41,467 bases of DNA. Origin: Akkermansia muciniphila (lineage in GTDB: Bacteria > Verrucomicrobiota > Verrucomicrobiia > Limisphaerales > SIAT01). Both the position numbers and the translations under genes were made by a program. Of the stretch, positions 7,850 to 17,975 are shown one piece after another (position 1 is the stretch's first letter; the number at the start of each line of letters is the position of its first letter). The DNA lies in the NCBI GenBank assembly GCA_945900775.1, contig CAMDJP010000025.1, positions 1 through 41,467 of the forward strand. Reading direction: 5' to 3'. Below the pieces are notes generated by a model. The model searched no databases. It was not told the origin of the DNA and saw only the letters and a program-made list of their open reading frames with translations.

Positions 7850-8598
7850 AGTCGCAGCCAATCATCCAGCTGGAGGGGTTGACGAAGACCTACGACCTCG
7901 GCGAAGTGCAGGTGCACGCTCTGCGCGGCTTGAACATCACGATCGATCCCGGCAGCTACGTCGCCATCATGGGCGCCTCCGGCTCCGGTAAGTCCACCCT
8001 CCTCAACATCCTCGGCTGCCTCGACCGGCCGACCGGCGGCCGCTACTGGCTCGGTGGCGACGACGTCTCCACGCTCGAGGACGACGCGCTCTCCATCATC
8101 CGCGGCCAGCGCCTCGGTTTCATTTTTCAATCCTATAACCTCATCGACCAGCTCACTGTCGTGGAGAACATCCACGTGCCGCTCTTCTATCAGGGCCGCG
8201 ACCTCGAGCAATGCTGGGACCAGTGTGTGCAACTCGCCGGCCTCGTCGGCCTCGGTGACCGGCTTGACCATCGCCCCAAGCAGCTTTCCGGCGGGCAGCA
8301 GCAGCGCGTGGCTATCGCCCGCTCGCTCGTCAATGACCCGCTGCTGATCCTCGCCGACGAACCGACCGGCAACCTCGACTCCCAGACCGGCCGCGAGGTC
8401 CTCGAGGTGCTAGGTCGCCTCAACGCCGCCGGCAAGACCATCGTCCTCGTTACCCACGGCGAAGAGGTCGCCGCACGCGCTCACCGCGTCATCCGAATGA
8501 AGGACGGCCTCGTGGACCGCGACGAATTGAACCGCAAATCCGTGGCCGCCGCCGCACACGTCGCCACCGCACACGCCGACGCCGCGGCCGCACGATGA
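7846..8598 (+). CDS. ABC transporter ATPase, MacB/LolD type
   Basis: 250 residues. Walker [10 protein letters not shown] (43-51), Q-loop FQSYNLI, signature [15 protein letters not shown] (147-161) and Walker [15 protein letters not shown] (166-179) are all intact. The H-loop is VLVTHGEE. This is the MacB/LolD/FtsE-like branch, which powers mechanotransmission rather than classical transport through the membrane. In E. coli MacB the ATPase and permease are fused; here they are separate genes overlapping by 4 nt (ATGA) on both sides. A short Ala/His-rich tail follows the fold. Confidence 0.95.
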   Translation: MKSQPIIQLEGLTKTYDLGEVQVHALRGLNITIDPGSYVAIMGASGSGKSTLLNILGCLDRPTGGRYWLGGDDVSTLEDDALSIIRGQRLGFIFQSYNLIDQLTVVENIHVPLFYQGRDLEQCWDQCVQLAGLVGLGDRLDHRPKQLSGGQQQRVAIARSLVNDPLLILADEPTGNLDSQTGREVLEVLGRLNAAGKTIVLVTHGEEVAARAHRVIRMKDGLVDRDELNRKSVAAAAHVATAHADAAAAR

Positions 8599-9893
8599 AG
8601 CCGATTATTCCCATCGCATTCGTTCGCATCGTGCAACTCGGCGTGAAGAGCCTCCTCCTTCACAAGATGCGCTCGGCGCTGACGATGCTCGGCATCATCT
8701 TCGGCGTCTGCTCCGTCATCGCCATGCTCGCTATCGGCGAAGGTGCGAGCCACGAGGCGCAGGAAGCTATCAAGAAGCTTGGCTCGAGCAACGTCATCAT
8801 CCGCAGCGTCAAGCGGACACCCGAAAACAACTCCGCCGGCCAAAGCAAACGCAGCTTCGTGGCGGAGTACGGCCTCACCTACCGCGACGCCGCGCGCCTA
8901 CAGGCGACCATTCCCGGCATCCGCCGCGTGCTCCCGCTGCGCATCATGCGCGACGATGTCCGCTTCAGTACCATCAGTCATCCCTGTCAGATCATCGGCA
9001 CCCATCCGCTCTATCCCGAGATCAACGGTCTGGATCTCCTCGCCGGACGGTTCCTCACCGAGACCGACGAGACCTACCAGAATAACATCTGCGCCATCAC
9101 CCTCAGCCTCGCCGAGAGCCTCTTCACCGGACAGAACCCGCTCGAACAGGAGGTAAAAATCGGGCCAAACTACTTCCGCGTCGTCGGCATCGTGCGCGAA
9201 CGCGGCACCGAGCAGAAGCGTCCGCAATCCGGCGCCACCGAGGGCCAGACCATCGACGCCAACGTGTACATCCCGCTCTCGTCCGCGCGCAGCCGCTTCG
9301 GTGACGTCATCTTTCGCCGCAGTGCCGGCAGCTTCGAGGCCGAGAAGGTCGAACTGCACCAGCTCACGCTCCAGTTCGAAAATCCCGACTCGGTCGAAAC
9401 CGCCGTGCCGCTCATCCAGCGCGCCCTCGAGCGCTTCCACACTCTTAAGGATTACGAGCTGGTCGTACCACTCGAGCTTCTGCGCCAAGCCGAACGCACC
9501 AAGCGCATCTTCAACGTGGTGCTCGGCTCCATCGCTGCCATCTCGCTCCTCGTTGGCGGCATCGGCATCATGAACATCATGCTCGCCACCGTCACCGAAC
9601 GGACGCGTGAGATTGGCATCCGCCGCGCCCTCGGTGCAAAAAAGCAGGACATCACTACGCAGTTCCTCGTCGAGACCGTTGTGCTCTCGGTGGGTGGCGG
9701 GTTGATCGGCGTCCTCGTCGGTGTCACCGCCCCGCTGCTGGTCGAGCAGATTGCCGGCATGAAGACCATCATCACCTGGTGGTCGGTCGTGATTGCCTTC
9801 GGAATCTCCGCGCTGGTCGGCGTGGTATTCGGTCTTTATCCCGCGCGTCGCGCAGCCGGCCTCGATCCCATCGAGGCTCTGCGTCACACCTGA
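8595..9893 (+). CDS. MacB/FtsX-like ABC permease
   Basis: 432 residues. One N-terminal transmembrane helix (about 25-50, with [19 protein letters not shown] typical of MacB_PCD) is followed by a periplasmic domain of about 240 residues and then three C-terminal helices, with the conserved [20 protein letters not shown] and [11 protein letters not shown] segments. It partners with the preceding ATPase, adaptor and TolC-like protein in a tripartite MacAB-TolC-type exporter for peptides, glycolipids or macrolides; the real substrate cannot be read from sequence. It ends 18 bp before the convergent histidine kinase gene, with no obvious terminator between. Confidence 0.93.
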   Translation: MKPIIPIAFVRIVQLGVKSLLLHKMRSALTMLGIIFGVCSVIAMLAIGEGASHEAQEAIKKLGSSNVIIRSVKRTPENNSAGQSKRSFVAEYGLTYRDAARLQATIPGIRRVLPLRIMRDDVRFSTISHPCQIIGTHPLYPEINGLDLLAGRFLTETDETYQNNICAITLSLAESLFTGQNPLEQEVKIGPNYFRVVGIVRERGTEQKRPQSGATEGQTIDANVYIPLSSARSRFGDVIFRRSAGSFEAEKVELHQLTLQFENPDSVETAVPLIQRALERFHTLKDYELVVPLELLRQAERTKRIFNVVLGSIAAISLLVGGIGIMNIMLATVTERTREIGIRRALGAKKQDITTQFLVETVVLSVGGGLIGVLVGVTAPLLVEQIAGMKTIITWWSVVIAFGISALVGVVFGLYPARRAAGLDPIEALRHT

Positions 9894-9911
9894 TTCAGTT
9901 CCGCACCACGC

Positions 9912-11636
9912 TCACACCGGCAACGTGAGGCGGATGGTGGTGCCTTTCCTAGGCTTCGACTTCACTTTCACATCTCCTCGATGCGCCTCGATAATCTTGG
10001 CCACAATCGCTAGACCAAGGCCCGTGCCTTTCGCCTTCGTCGTGCTGAGCAAGGAAGTGAACGCGCGCTTCTGCTGCTCGGCGGTCATTCCCGCGCCGGT
10101 GTCGGTGAACTCAATCACGACATGCGTGGGCGCCCCCTCGCCGCGGGGCTTCTGAGCGCGGGTGGTGAGCGTGAGCCGGCCGCCGTGCGGCATGGCCTCG
10201 GCGGCGTTGAGAGTAAGATTGAGGAAAGCCTGTTCAAGCTGCATAGCGTCGCCTTTGATGCCCGGCAGGGCGGTGGCGAGGTCTCGCACCAGCTCCACCC
10301 CTTGGTGCGCGAGTTTGTGGCGCGTGAGCAGGGCGAGATCGTCGATGAGCCGGTTCAGGTCCACCGCGGCGAACTGCGGCTCGGCGGTGCGCGCGAAGGC
10401 GAGGATGCGCTCCACGATTTTGTTCAGATGATCCATTTTCTCGCCCATCAGCCGCGCGTCCTTCGTCCGCGGATCGCCTGCGGCGAACTGCAGGTCGAGC
10501 GAATGGTAGAGGAGCTTCATCACTGTGAGCGGGTTGCGGATCTCATGCGCGACCTCGGCGGCGAGCAGGCCGAGCGCGGAGAGCTTCTCGTTCCGACGTA
10601 GCTCAGCCTCGAGGTCCACGATGCGCTCGTAGAGGCGTGCCTTCTCGATGGCGATGGCGGAGAGCTCGGCGAGCGAGCCGAGGATGCCGACCTCCTCGTT
10701 GGAGAAGATGTGCGGCTGGCCGCTGTACACGGAGAGAACGCCGGTGGCGCGGTCGTTGAAGAGCAGCGGTACGGCGAGCAGTGAGACAAGTCCCGACTCT
10801 CGCGTCAGCCAAGTCTGCTGATACAGCCCCGACTCTTGCACGTTCTCGACCTGCATCGGCTTGCGCCGGCGGACGACCGTGCCGATGAGGCTCTCAGCCA
10901 CGGGGAGTGGCGGCTTGTTCAGGTAGGCTGCGTCCGCACCGTGACTGGCGCGCAGCACGAGCCATTCGTGGGTGTCATCGAGCATCTGGATCGAGGCCAT
11001 CTTCGCCTGTACCAGTGCGCTCGCTTCGCGCGTGACTACCCGCAGGGCGTCGTCCAGGTTGAGCGTGGAATTGATGGTGCGACTCACGCTGGCGAGCGAT
11101 TCGAAGAGTTGCGCACGGTGCCGCAACCGCTCGTGCCGCCACGTGTTGCGAATCACTTGAACCGCTTGCACCGCGAGGGCCTCCAGCCATTCTTGGTCCG
11201 CGGCCGTGAAAGCATCGGTGTGCGTGGAATCCACGTTCAACACGCCACGCACCTCGCCCTCGTCCAGCAGTGGGACGGCCAGCTCGGAGCGGACACCTTC
11301 GAGTGCGGGCACATAGCGCGGGTCGCTCGTGACATCGCCGACAAGAGCGGGCTTGCCGGTGCGCGCAACCCAGCCGGTGATGCCCTCGCCGACGCGGAGT
11401 TTGAGTCGCGCCCCTTCCGTCGGAAATCCGTGCGCGGCCTCGATCTCGAGAAATCCGTTCGTCGGATTGATGGTTACAATCGAACCGCTCGTCGCGCGAA
11501 CGAGCCGGACCGCCTCGTCGACCAGCAACGAAAGGGCCTCCTGCGGTTCGAGCGTCGAATGGAGCCGCTGGCTGACTTGATACAGCATCTCCAGTTGCTT
11601 GTGGCGCGCCTTCAGTTCTACCAGTTCATCGCTCAT
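9912..11636 (-). CDS. Sensor histidine kinase with two GAF domains, soluble
   Basis: 574 residues with no membrane segment. Two GAF domains (about 28-165 and 185-340) bind small ligands or chromophores in this family. A linker coiled coil leads into HisKA, with the H-box AAEVAHEIRNPL and phospho-acceptor His364. The ATPase part shows the N-box FLNLTLNAAEAM (Asn477), G1 box DTGAGM (512-517) and G2 box GTGLGLAIV (537-545). No response regulator gene is adjacent, so its partner is elsewhere. Its ATG is one base after the stop of the LptF/G gene, indicating cotranscription and probably coupled translation, which hints at a cell-envelope signal (inference). Confidence 0.93.
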   Translation of the reverse strand: MSDELVELKARHKQLEMLYQVSQRLHSTLEPQEALSLLVDEAVRLVRATSGSIVTINPTNGFLEIEAAHGFPTEGARLKLRVGEGITGWVARTGKPALVGDVTSDPRYVPALEGVRSELAVPLLDEGEVRGVLNVDSTHTDAFTAADQEWLEALAVQAVQVIRNTWRHERLRHRAQLFESLASVSRTINSTLNLDDALRVVTREASALVQAKMASIQMLDDTHEWLVLRASHGADAAYLNKPPLPVAESLIGTVVRRRKPMQVENVQESGLYQQTWLTRESGLVSLLAVPLLFNDRATGVLSVYSGQPHIFSNEEVGILGSLAELSAIAIEKARLYERIVDLEAELRRNEKLSALGLLAAEVAHEIRNPLTVMKLLYHSLDLQFAAGDPRTKDARLMGEKMDHLNKIVERILAFARTAEPQFAAVDLNRLIDDLALLTRHKLAHQGVELVRDLATALPGIKGDAMQLEQAFLNLTLNAAEAMPHGGRLTLTTRAQKPRGEGAPTHVVIEFTDTGAGMTAEQQKRAFTSLLSTTKAKGTGLGLAIVAKIIEAHRGDVKVKSKPRKGTTIRLTLPV

Positions 11637-11637
11637 C

Positions 11638-12810
11638 TCAGCGCAGTTTGTTCGTCAGCCAGATGCCAAGCCCGGCGAAGAGCGCGTTCGGCCCCCACGT
11701 GCACAGAATCGGTGGCAGCTCCGCCACCCACGGTGAGAGGCGTGTGATTGTTTCCGGCAATACCAGCCCGGTGCCAAAGGCGAGGCCGAGCTGCGTGAGA
11801 AAATAATGCACCACCATGAGAAAAATGCTCACGGCGACGCCAGCGAAGACATTGCGCCGACTGGTCAGCGCGCCGAACGGCAGCGCGATGCACACGACCA
11901 CGAGACAGGTCCACGGCTGCGCGAGCCGTCCGTGGAACTGCGTGGCCACCAGAGCATGGCGGTCGGCAGGCAGGTGCGGGTGGAAACGGCGGTAGTCCAC
12001 GAGGTCGCGCAGGTTGAACCGAAGCTGCTTGGCTGCTCGCGCAGCAGTCATCGTGCCGACTTTGATCTCCGTCTGCATCTGGCGCGGCGACTCGGTGAGC
12101 GCGGCGACAGCGAATCGGTTCGTTATGTAAATCTCCGGAATGTCCGGATCCGGCGGACGGCGGATGTGCAGGCGGACGTTGTTGAGGAACAGCCACGCGC
12201 CATTCGTCCACACCGCGCGGTCGGCCGAGAGCCAGTTAGTCGTACCGCCACCGGCGGGATATTCCACGCTCGGGCTAAGCAACTCGCCTCGCTTCATATG
12301 AAACGCTGAGGCGCGCCACCAATGGTCGGCCGATTCGTTGTGGAAGTTGACGTTAGGGATCCACTCGCCCTGCGCCGAAGCGACCGCCGCCGCGCGGGCA
12401 CCGTGACGAATGAGGATCTTCTCCGCCGCCTCGTCGGCGACAGGCCCGAGCACCTCGTTGGAGAACAACAACCCGAGGCTCAGCAGCGCGCCCACGCCAA
12501 GGTAGCCGGCGCCAATCCGCCAGAGGCCGATGCCCGCGGCGCGCATGGCGACCAGCTCGTTGTGCCGCGCGTGGTTGGTCAGCGCATACAACAACGCGAG
12601 CAGCAGGGCCATCGGCAATACCTTGGGCAACAGGTCGGGCGTCTTGAGCAGGAAATACCACGCGATGGCAGTGGCGGACATCCCGCGTTCCTGAAACATC
12701 GGCAGCTCGTTGAAGAGCTGGAAGGCGACCCAGAAAATCTGGAAGCCGGCCAAGCAATAGGCCAGCGGCACGAGCAGTTCGCGCAGGAGATAGCGGTCGA
12801 GCAGACGCAT
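11638..12810 (-). CDS. LptF/LptG family LPS-export permease (YjgP/YjgQ)
   Basis: 390 residues. It starts with MRLLDRYLLRELLVPL, the family's amphipathic N-terminal helix. Transmembrane helices lie at about 12-32, 52-75 and 98-120, then comes a periplasmic beta-jellyroll region (about 130-285) and three C-terminal helices. LptF and LptG form the inner-membrane channel that, with LptB2, extracts LPS and hands it to LptC/A. Only one member is encoded here, so the second permease and LptB must lie elsewhere; I cannot say whether it is F or G. It is first in a two-gene unit with the GAF histidine kinase. Confidence 0.88.
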   Translation of the reverse strand: MRLLDRYLLRELLVPLAYCLAGFQIFWVAFQLFNELPMFQERGMSATAIAWYFLLKTPDLLPKVLPMALLLALLYALTNHARHNELVAMRAAGIGLWRIGAGYLGVGALLSLGLLFSNEVLGPVADEAAEKILIRHGARAAAVASAQGEWIPNVNFHNESADHWWRASAFHMKRGELLSPSVEYPAGGGTTNWLSADRAVWTNGAWLFLNNVRLHIRRPPDPDIPEIYITNRFAVAALTESPRQMQTEIKVGTMTAARAAKQLRFNLRDLVDYRRFHPHLPADRHALVATQFHGRLAQPWTCLVVVCIALPFGALTSRRNVFAGVAVSIFLMVVHYFLTQLGLAFGTGLVLPETITRLSPWVAELPPILCTWGPNALFAGLGIWLTNKLR

Positions 12811-12818
12811 CCGAGCCC

Positions 12819-12848
12819 ATCGTAGCCAAGGCGCGCGGGCTGAGGCAA
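12819..12848 (-). promoter_or_regulatory. Putative promoter of the lpt permease gene
   Basis: On the minus strand TTGCCT (12843-12848) and TACGAT (12819-12824) are 18 bp apart. The -10-like box ends 8 nt before the ATG at 12810, predicting a leaderless or near-leaderless mRNA. Confidence 0.35.
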
Positions 12849-12943
12849 GCCATGCGAAGCAGGGTTGTATCGCGTTGCCGAGCCGGTTATGGTTCGCCTT
12901 CGTGCCGCACAGGCCGTGCAGCGGATTTCATCTGGCGAAATTT

Positions 12944-13987
12944 ATGTTGAACGAAGGCAGCATTCTCGAGGCGCTCAAGGGCGTGAAATATCCCGGTTAC
13001 TCCCGCGATATCGTGTCGTTCGGTCTGGTGAAGCATGCCGCCGCCGCCAACGGCGCGGTGAGCGTAGCCATCGAATTGACCACACCGAACGCCGAGTTGG
13101 CCGTCCAGATCAAGGCCTCGTGCGAGCAGGTACTGCGCACGTTGCCCGGCGTCTCGGCCGTGCATGTGGATGTGAGGGCAGCGGCTGGCGCCGCGCCGCG
13201 TTCACCCTTTGCGCAGCAGCACAAAATCCCCGGCATCGCCCGCGTGGTGGCCGTGGCCAGCGGCAAGGGCGGCGTGGGCAAGAGCACCTGTTCGGTGAAC
13301 CTCGCCTGCGCTCTCGCGCGGCTCGGCGTGCGCGTCGGCCTGCTCGACTGCGACATTTACGGCCCGAGCATTCCGCTGATGATGGGCGTACATGGCCGGC
13401 CAGGCGTGGTCGATACGCCGCAAGGGGAACGGCTCCTGCCGCTCGAGAACTACGGCGTGAAATTGATGTCGATGGGCTTCCTGCTCGATGGCGATCAGCC
13501 GGTCATCTGGCGTGGCCCCATGATTATGAAGACCATCCAGCAGTTTGTTAACCAAGTTGAATGGGGCGAACTCGACGTGCTGCTGGTGGACCTACCGCCG
13601 GGCACCGGCGACGCGCAGCTCTCTCTCTGCCAGACCGTGCCGCTCGATGGCGGCGTCATTGTGACCACGCCACAGGAGGCCTCCCTCGGCGTGGTCCGCA
13701 AAGGCATCGCGATGTTCCACAAGCTGAACGTGCCAATCCTCGGTATCGTAGAGAACATGAGTTACTTCACCGCGCCAGGCGGGCAGCGTATCGAAATCTT
13801 CGGCCACGGCGGCGGCGCGGCAGAAGCGGCGCGGCAGAACGCGCCCTTCCTCGGCGAAATCCCGCTCTTCACGGAAATCCGGGAGGGTGGCGACGAAGGC
13901 TTGCCCGTTACCGTCTCACAGCCAGACGAACCGCCGGCAAAGTGCTTCGTAAAAATTGCCACAGCCCTGCGTGAAAAACTTGCCTAA
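12944..13987 (+). CDS. Mrp/ApbC/NBP35-family P-loop ATPase (Fe-S carrier)
   Basis: 347 residues from the ATG at 12944. I prefer this start over the upstream in-frame ATG at 12875 because the MIP18-like domain begins here (GSILEALKGVKYPGYSRDIV) and the extra 23 residues are not family-like. Residues 1-80 are the MIP18/DUF59 domain; 101-347 are the ParA-like ATPase with the deviant Walker A SGKGGVGKST (106-115), DCDIYGPSIP and DLPPGTGDAQLS. The family binds and transfers Fe-S clusters. The CxxC pair often found after ENMSYF is absent (ENMSYFTAPGG), as in some relatives. It diverges from the lpt permease gene; no strong Shine-Dalgarno is visible. Confidence 0.93.
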   Translation: MLNEGSILEALKGVKYPGYSRDIVSFGLVKHAAAANGAVSVAIELTTPNAELAVQIKASCEQVLRTLPGVSAVHVDVRAAAGAAPRSPFAQQHKIPGIARVVAVASGKGGVGKSTCSVNLACALARLGVRVGLLDCDIYGPSIPLMMGVHGRPGVVDTPQGERLLPLENYGVKLMSMGFLLDGDQPVIWRGPMIMKTIQQFVNQVEWGELDVLLVDLPPGTGDAQLSLCQTVPLDGGVIVTTPQEASLGVVRKGIAMFHKLNVPILGIVENMSYFTAPGGQRIEIFGHGGGAAEAARQNAPFLGEIPLFTEIREGGDEGLPVTVSQPDEPPAKCFVKIATALREKLA

Positions 13988-14094
13988 GTCCATCCGGTTT
14001 TTGCGGGAGTCATAGTGTAACGCCTTTATCTTCGGTCATTCCAGAGGGCAAAACCAACTAATGGACCGGTGGAGCATCCAAAAAACAGAGTTGC

Positions 14095-14111
14095 CATTGG
14101 CTCAACCAATG
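14095..14111. repeat. Perfect short inverted repeat
   Basis: CATTGG (14095-14100), CTCAA, CCAATG (14106-14111), in the 158-bp gap before the small gene at 14146. It could be an operator or a weak hairpin; it overlaps a -35-like TTGCCA at 14091. Nothing else was recognised in this gap. Confidence 0.3.
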
Positions 14112-14145
14112 TTACGGTACTCTTTCGACGGAAATTGCGACGGAT

Positions 14146-14361
14146 ATGGCCATCCCAACACGAGAAACCTCGGGTGCCGATCTGCTGAAAAACTCGACCC
14201 TGTATCGCGAGTTTCAAGCCGAACGAGAGGAGATTCTGAAGCACAAGTGGATCGAATCTGAAAAGATCGGCCGCGACATCGGCTTCGAACTCGCGTTGAC
14301 GGACTGGATTGTGAGGCACCGCTCCAAGTGGCGCAAGAAACGCCAGGCCCAGCGGACCTGA
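14146..14361 (+). CDS. Small conserved-looking cytoplasmic protein, possibly DUF4032-like
   Basis: 71 residues, rich in charged and aromatic residues, with no signal or membrane segment. The core LYREFQAEREEILKHKWIES followed by EKIGRDIGFELALTDWI reads like a real, mostly helical, conserved domain, and the C-terminus is strongly basic (RHRSKWRKKRQ), so nucleic-acid or membrane-surface binding is conceivable. It recalls small PVC-group proteins I associate with the DUF4032 label, but that is from memory and uncertain. It lies between mrp and the PyrR attenuator, on the same strand as both. Only a weak RBS is visible. Confidence 0.6.
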   Translation: MAIPTRETSGADLLKNSTLYREFQAEREEILKHKWIESEKIGRDIGFELALTDWIVRHRSKWRKKRQAQRT

Positions 14362-14376
14362 GCCATTCCCGCACCC

Positions 14377-14412
14377 GTCCTTTAAGGCAATCCTGAGAGA
14401 TCGCCAAGGAAC
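14377..14412 (+). promoter_or_regulatory. PyrR-binding RNA loop (anti-antiterminator)
   Basis: The lower stem pairs TCCTT (14378-14382) with AAGGA (14406-14410). The upper stem pairs GGC (14386-14388) with GCC (14402-14404), and ATC with GAT, closing the hexaloop CTGAGA (14393-14398), which fits the PyrR loop consensus CNGNGA. The surrounding AATCCTGAGAGATC follows the known ARUCCNGNGAGGYU pattern except for two 3' positions; one of these changes U-G to the U-A pair. UMP-bound PyrR would stabilise this loop and let the downstream terminator form. Confidence 0.82.
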
Positions 14413-14417
14413 GATGA

Positions 14418-15949
<1,532 letters not shown>

Positions 15950-15962
15950 AAGGCGCGTCGCT

Positions 15963-16538
15963 TCAGAGCCTCTTGGCCAACTCCGCGGCGCTTGCGGCGA
16001 AGACTTCCTTGTGGAGCGAGCCTCCGTGGGAATCCATTGTCACCACAGCGGGAAAATTCTCCACCTGCAGCTCCCAGATCGCCTCGGGACTGCCGAACTC
16101 TTCCAGAAAATAGACAGCGCGCACCTTCTTGACGCACTCCGCCAGCACCTGTGCCGCGCCACCGATGGCGTGAAGATAAACGCAGCCGTCGGCCTTGCAG
16201 GCCGCCAGTGTTTTTTCGCCGAGACCACCTTTGCCAATCACGCCGCGCACCCCAAACTTGTGGATGATGTCGCCCTGATACGGCTCCTCGCGAATGCTCG
16301 TGGTGGGGCCGGCAGCGGTGCAACGCCACGAGCCGTCCACCTCTTTCATCATCACCGGTCCGCAATGATAAATGATGCCGTCGCGCAGATTCACCTGCGG
16401 CGGCAGCGCGCCGCCCTCGTGCAGATACTTGTGCACCGCGTCGCGTCCGGTGAAGACGATGCCCGAGATAGAGACTGGGTCACCGACCTTGAGCGAGCGG
16501 ATTTTCTGCTCGGTGATTGGAGTGGTTAGCGAAATCAT
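15963..16538 (-). CDS. Class I fumarase / tartrate dehydratase beta subunit
   Basis: 191 residues, the C-terminal 'swivelling' Fe-S hydro-lyase beta domain (TtdB/FumA C-terminal type). Visible blocks: GDPVSISGIVFTGRDAVHKYL, the YHCGPVM segment, GPTTSIRE, IGKGGLG and EEFGSPEAIWELQVENFP. With the alpha subunit encoded at 17976-18854 it makes the two-subunit form of an oxygen-sensitive [4Fe-4S] hydratase that interconverts fumarate and malate, or dehydrates L-tartrate. Sequence alone does not settle the substrate. A dicarboxylate transporter gene lies between the two subunit genes, 80 bp upstream of this one. Confidence 0.9.
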   Translation of the reverse strand: MISLTTPITEQKIRSLKVGDPVSISGIVFTGRDAVHKYLHEGGALPPQVNLRDGIIYHCGPVMMKEVDGSWRCTAAGPTTSIREEPYQGDIIHKFGVRGVIGKGGLGEKTLAACKADGCVYLHAIGGAAQVLAECVKKVRAVYFLEEFGSPEAIWELQVENFPAVVTMDSHGGSLHKEVFAASAAELAKRL

Positions 16539-16618
16539 AAACTTGGGCTTGTCGTCTTCGATTCAGAACTAGGCCAAAGCGCTCCGAGGTTCAAGCTCGT
16601 TGAATCATCGTCACACGT

Positions 16619-17950
16619 TCACGACTCCTTGGTCTCACGGATACCTCGGTCCGACGCGAGTCCCTCGGGCTCTTCCAGATGGACGGGTCGGCGCAGGTTC
16701 TCGTTCAACGTCGCCACGCTCACCTCGTTCTCCCAACGGCTGATGACGACCGTGGCGATGCCGTTGCCGATCAGGTTCGTGATTGCGCGGCATTCGCTCA
16801 TGAAGCGGTCGATGCCGACCAGCAGAGCGAGCGAGGCGATCGGAATGCTCGGCACGACGGCGAGCGTGGCTGCGAGCGTCACGAAGCCCGCGCCCGTCAC
16901 GCCGCTGGCGCCCTTGGAAGTAATCATCGCAATCAGCAGCAGGGTGAGCTGCTGCCCGAAGTCGAGCGGCGTGTTGGTGGCCTGCGCAAGAAAGACCGCG
17001 GCCATCGCCATGTAGATGTTCGTGCCGTCGAGGTTGAAGCTGTAGCCGGTCGGAATCACGAGGCCGACCGTGGACTTCGAGCAGCCGAGCCGTTGCATCT
17101 TCTCGATCATGCCGGGCAGCGCAGTCTCGGAGGAGCTTGTGCCGAGCACTAGCAACAACTCGTCCTTGATGTAAACGAGGAAGCGGAAGATGGAGAAGCC
17201 GCTCCACCACGCGATGGCCCCGAGCACGAGGACAACAAATAATCCGGCCGTGAGATAGAAGCCGCCCATCAGCTTCAAGAGAGGCGTCAGCGCGACGAGG
17301 CCGTAGCTGCCGATCGTAAAACCCATCGCACCAAACGCACCAATCGGCGCCACCTTCACCACGATATTCATCACGCCGAAGAAAACTTGTGAACCGTATT
17401 CGATGCCGTGCAAGAGCGGTTTGCCGCGTTCGCCCATGAAAGCAATCGCGAATGCGACGAGGATTGCGACGAGCAACACCTGCAAGAGATCGCCCGAGAC
17501 GAACGCATCCATGAAGGTCTTCGGGATGATGTTGAGCACGAAGTCCGTCGTGCTCAATGCCTGCGCCTTCTGGACGGTGGCGGTACCGAGAGTCGGATCG
17601 AGCCTCTTTGGATCAATGTTAAAGCCAGCCCCCGGCTTGAGCACGTTCACCACGATCAAGCCGATGGCGAGCGCCAGCGTGGAGACGACCTCGAAGTAGA
17701 AAAGCGCCTTCACACCAACACGCCCGAGCTTGCGCAAATCGCTCATCGAAGCGATACCGTGGACTACGGTGCAGAAGATGATCGGCGCAATCATCATCTT
17801 CACGAGCTTGATGAAGCCGTCGCCGAGCGGCTTCAGCGACTTGCCAAAGTCGGGGAAGAAATGGCCAACGAGAATGCCGAGCGCGACGGCGATGAGCACT
17901 TGGATATACAGGACGCGGTACCAAGGTTTTCGCACGGCGGAGGTTTGCAT
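16619..17950 (-). CDS. dctA: C4-dicarboxylate:cation symporter, DctA type
   Basis: 443 residues from the ATG at 17950; an in-frame GTG at 17968 is a less likely start because family members begin just before the first helix and AGG lies a few bases upstream of this ATG. Long near-identical blocks to enterobacterial DctA are visible: [20 protein letters not shown], the serine-rich [25 protein letters not shown] and [10 protein letters not shown], with eight helices and two re-entrant loops expected. It imports succinate, fumarate and malate (possibly aspartate) with protons or Na+. Its position between the two fumarase subunit genes implies uptake coupled to hydration. Confidence 0.93.
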   Translation of the reverse strand: MQTSAVRKPWYRVLYIQVLIAVALGILVGHFFPDFGKSLKPLGDGFIKLVKMMIAPIIFCTVVHGIASMSDLRKLGRVGVKALFYFEVVSTLALAIGLIVVNVLKPGAGFNIDPKRLDPTLGTATVQKAQALSTTDFVLNIIPKTFMDAFVSGDLLQVLLVAILVAFAIAFMGERGKPLLHGIEYGSQVFFGVMNIVVKVAPIGAFGAMGFTIGSYGLVALTPLLKLMGGFYLTAGLFVVLVLGAIAWWSGFSIFRFLVYIKDELLLVLGTSSSETALPGMIEKMQRLGCSKSTVGLVIPTGYSFNLDGTNIYMAMAAVFLAQATNTPLDFGQQLTLLLIAMITSKGASGVTGAGFVTLAATLAVVPSIPIASLALLVGIDRFMSECRAITNLIGNGIATVVISRWENEVSVATLNENLRRPVHLEEPEGLASDRGIRETKES

Positions 17951-17975
17951 GATGCCTGTGCGGCGCACTTAGCAC

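Noticed and set aside
9894-9911. Possible bidirectional terminator between the permease and histidine kinase genes
   Set aside because: Only 18 bp, with no stable dyad or T-run.
12875-12943. N-terminal extension of the Mrp-like protein from an upstream ATG
   Set aside because: The 23 extra residues are not family-like and the conserved MIP18 domain begins just after the ATG at 12944.
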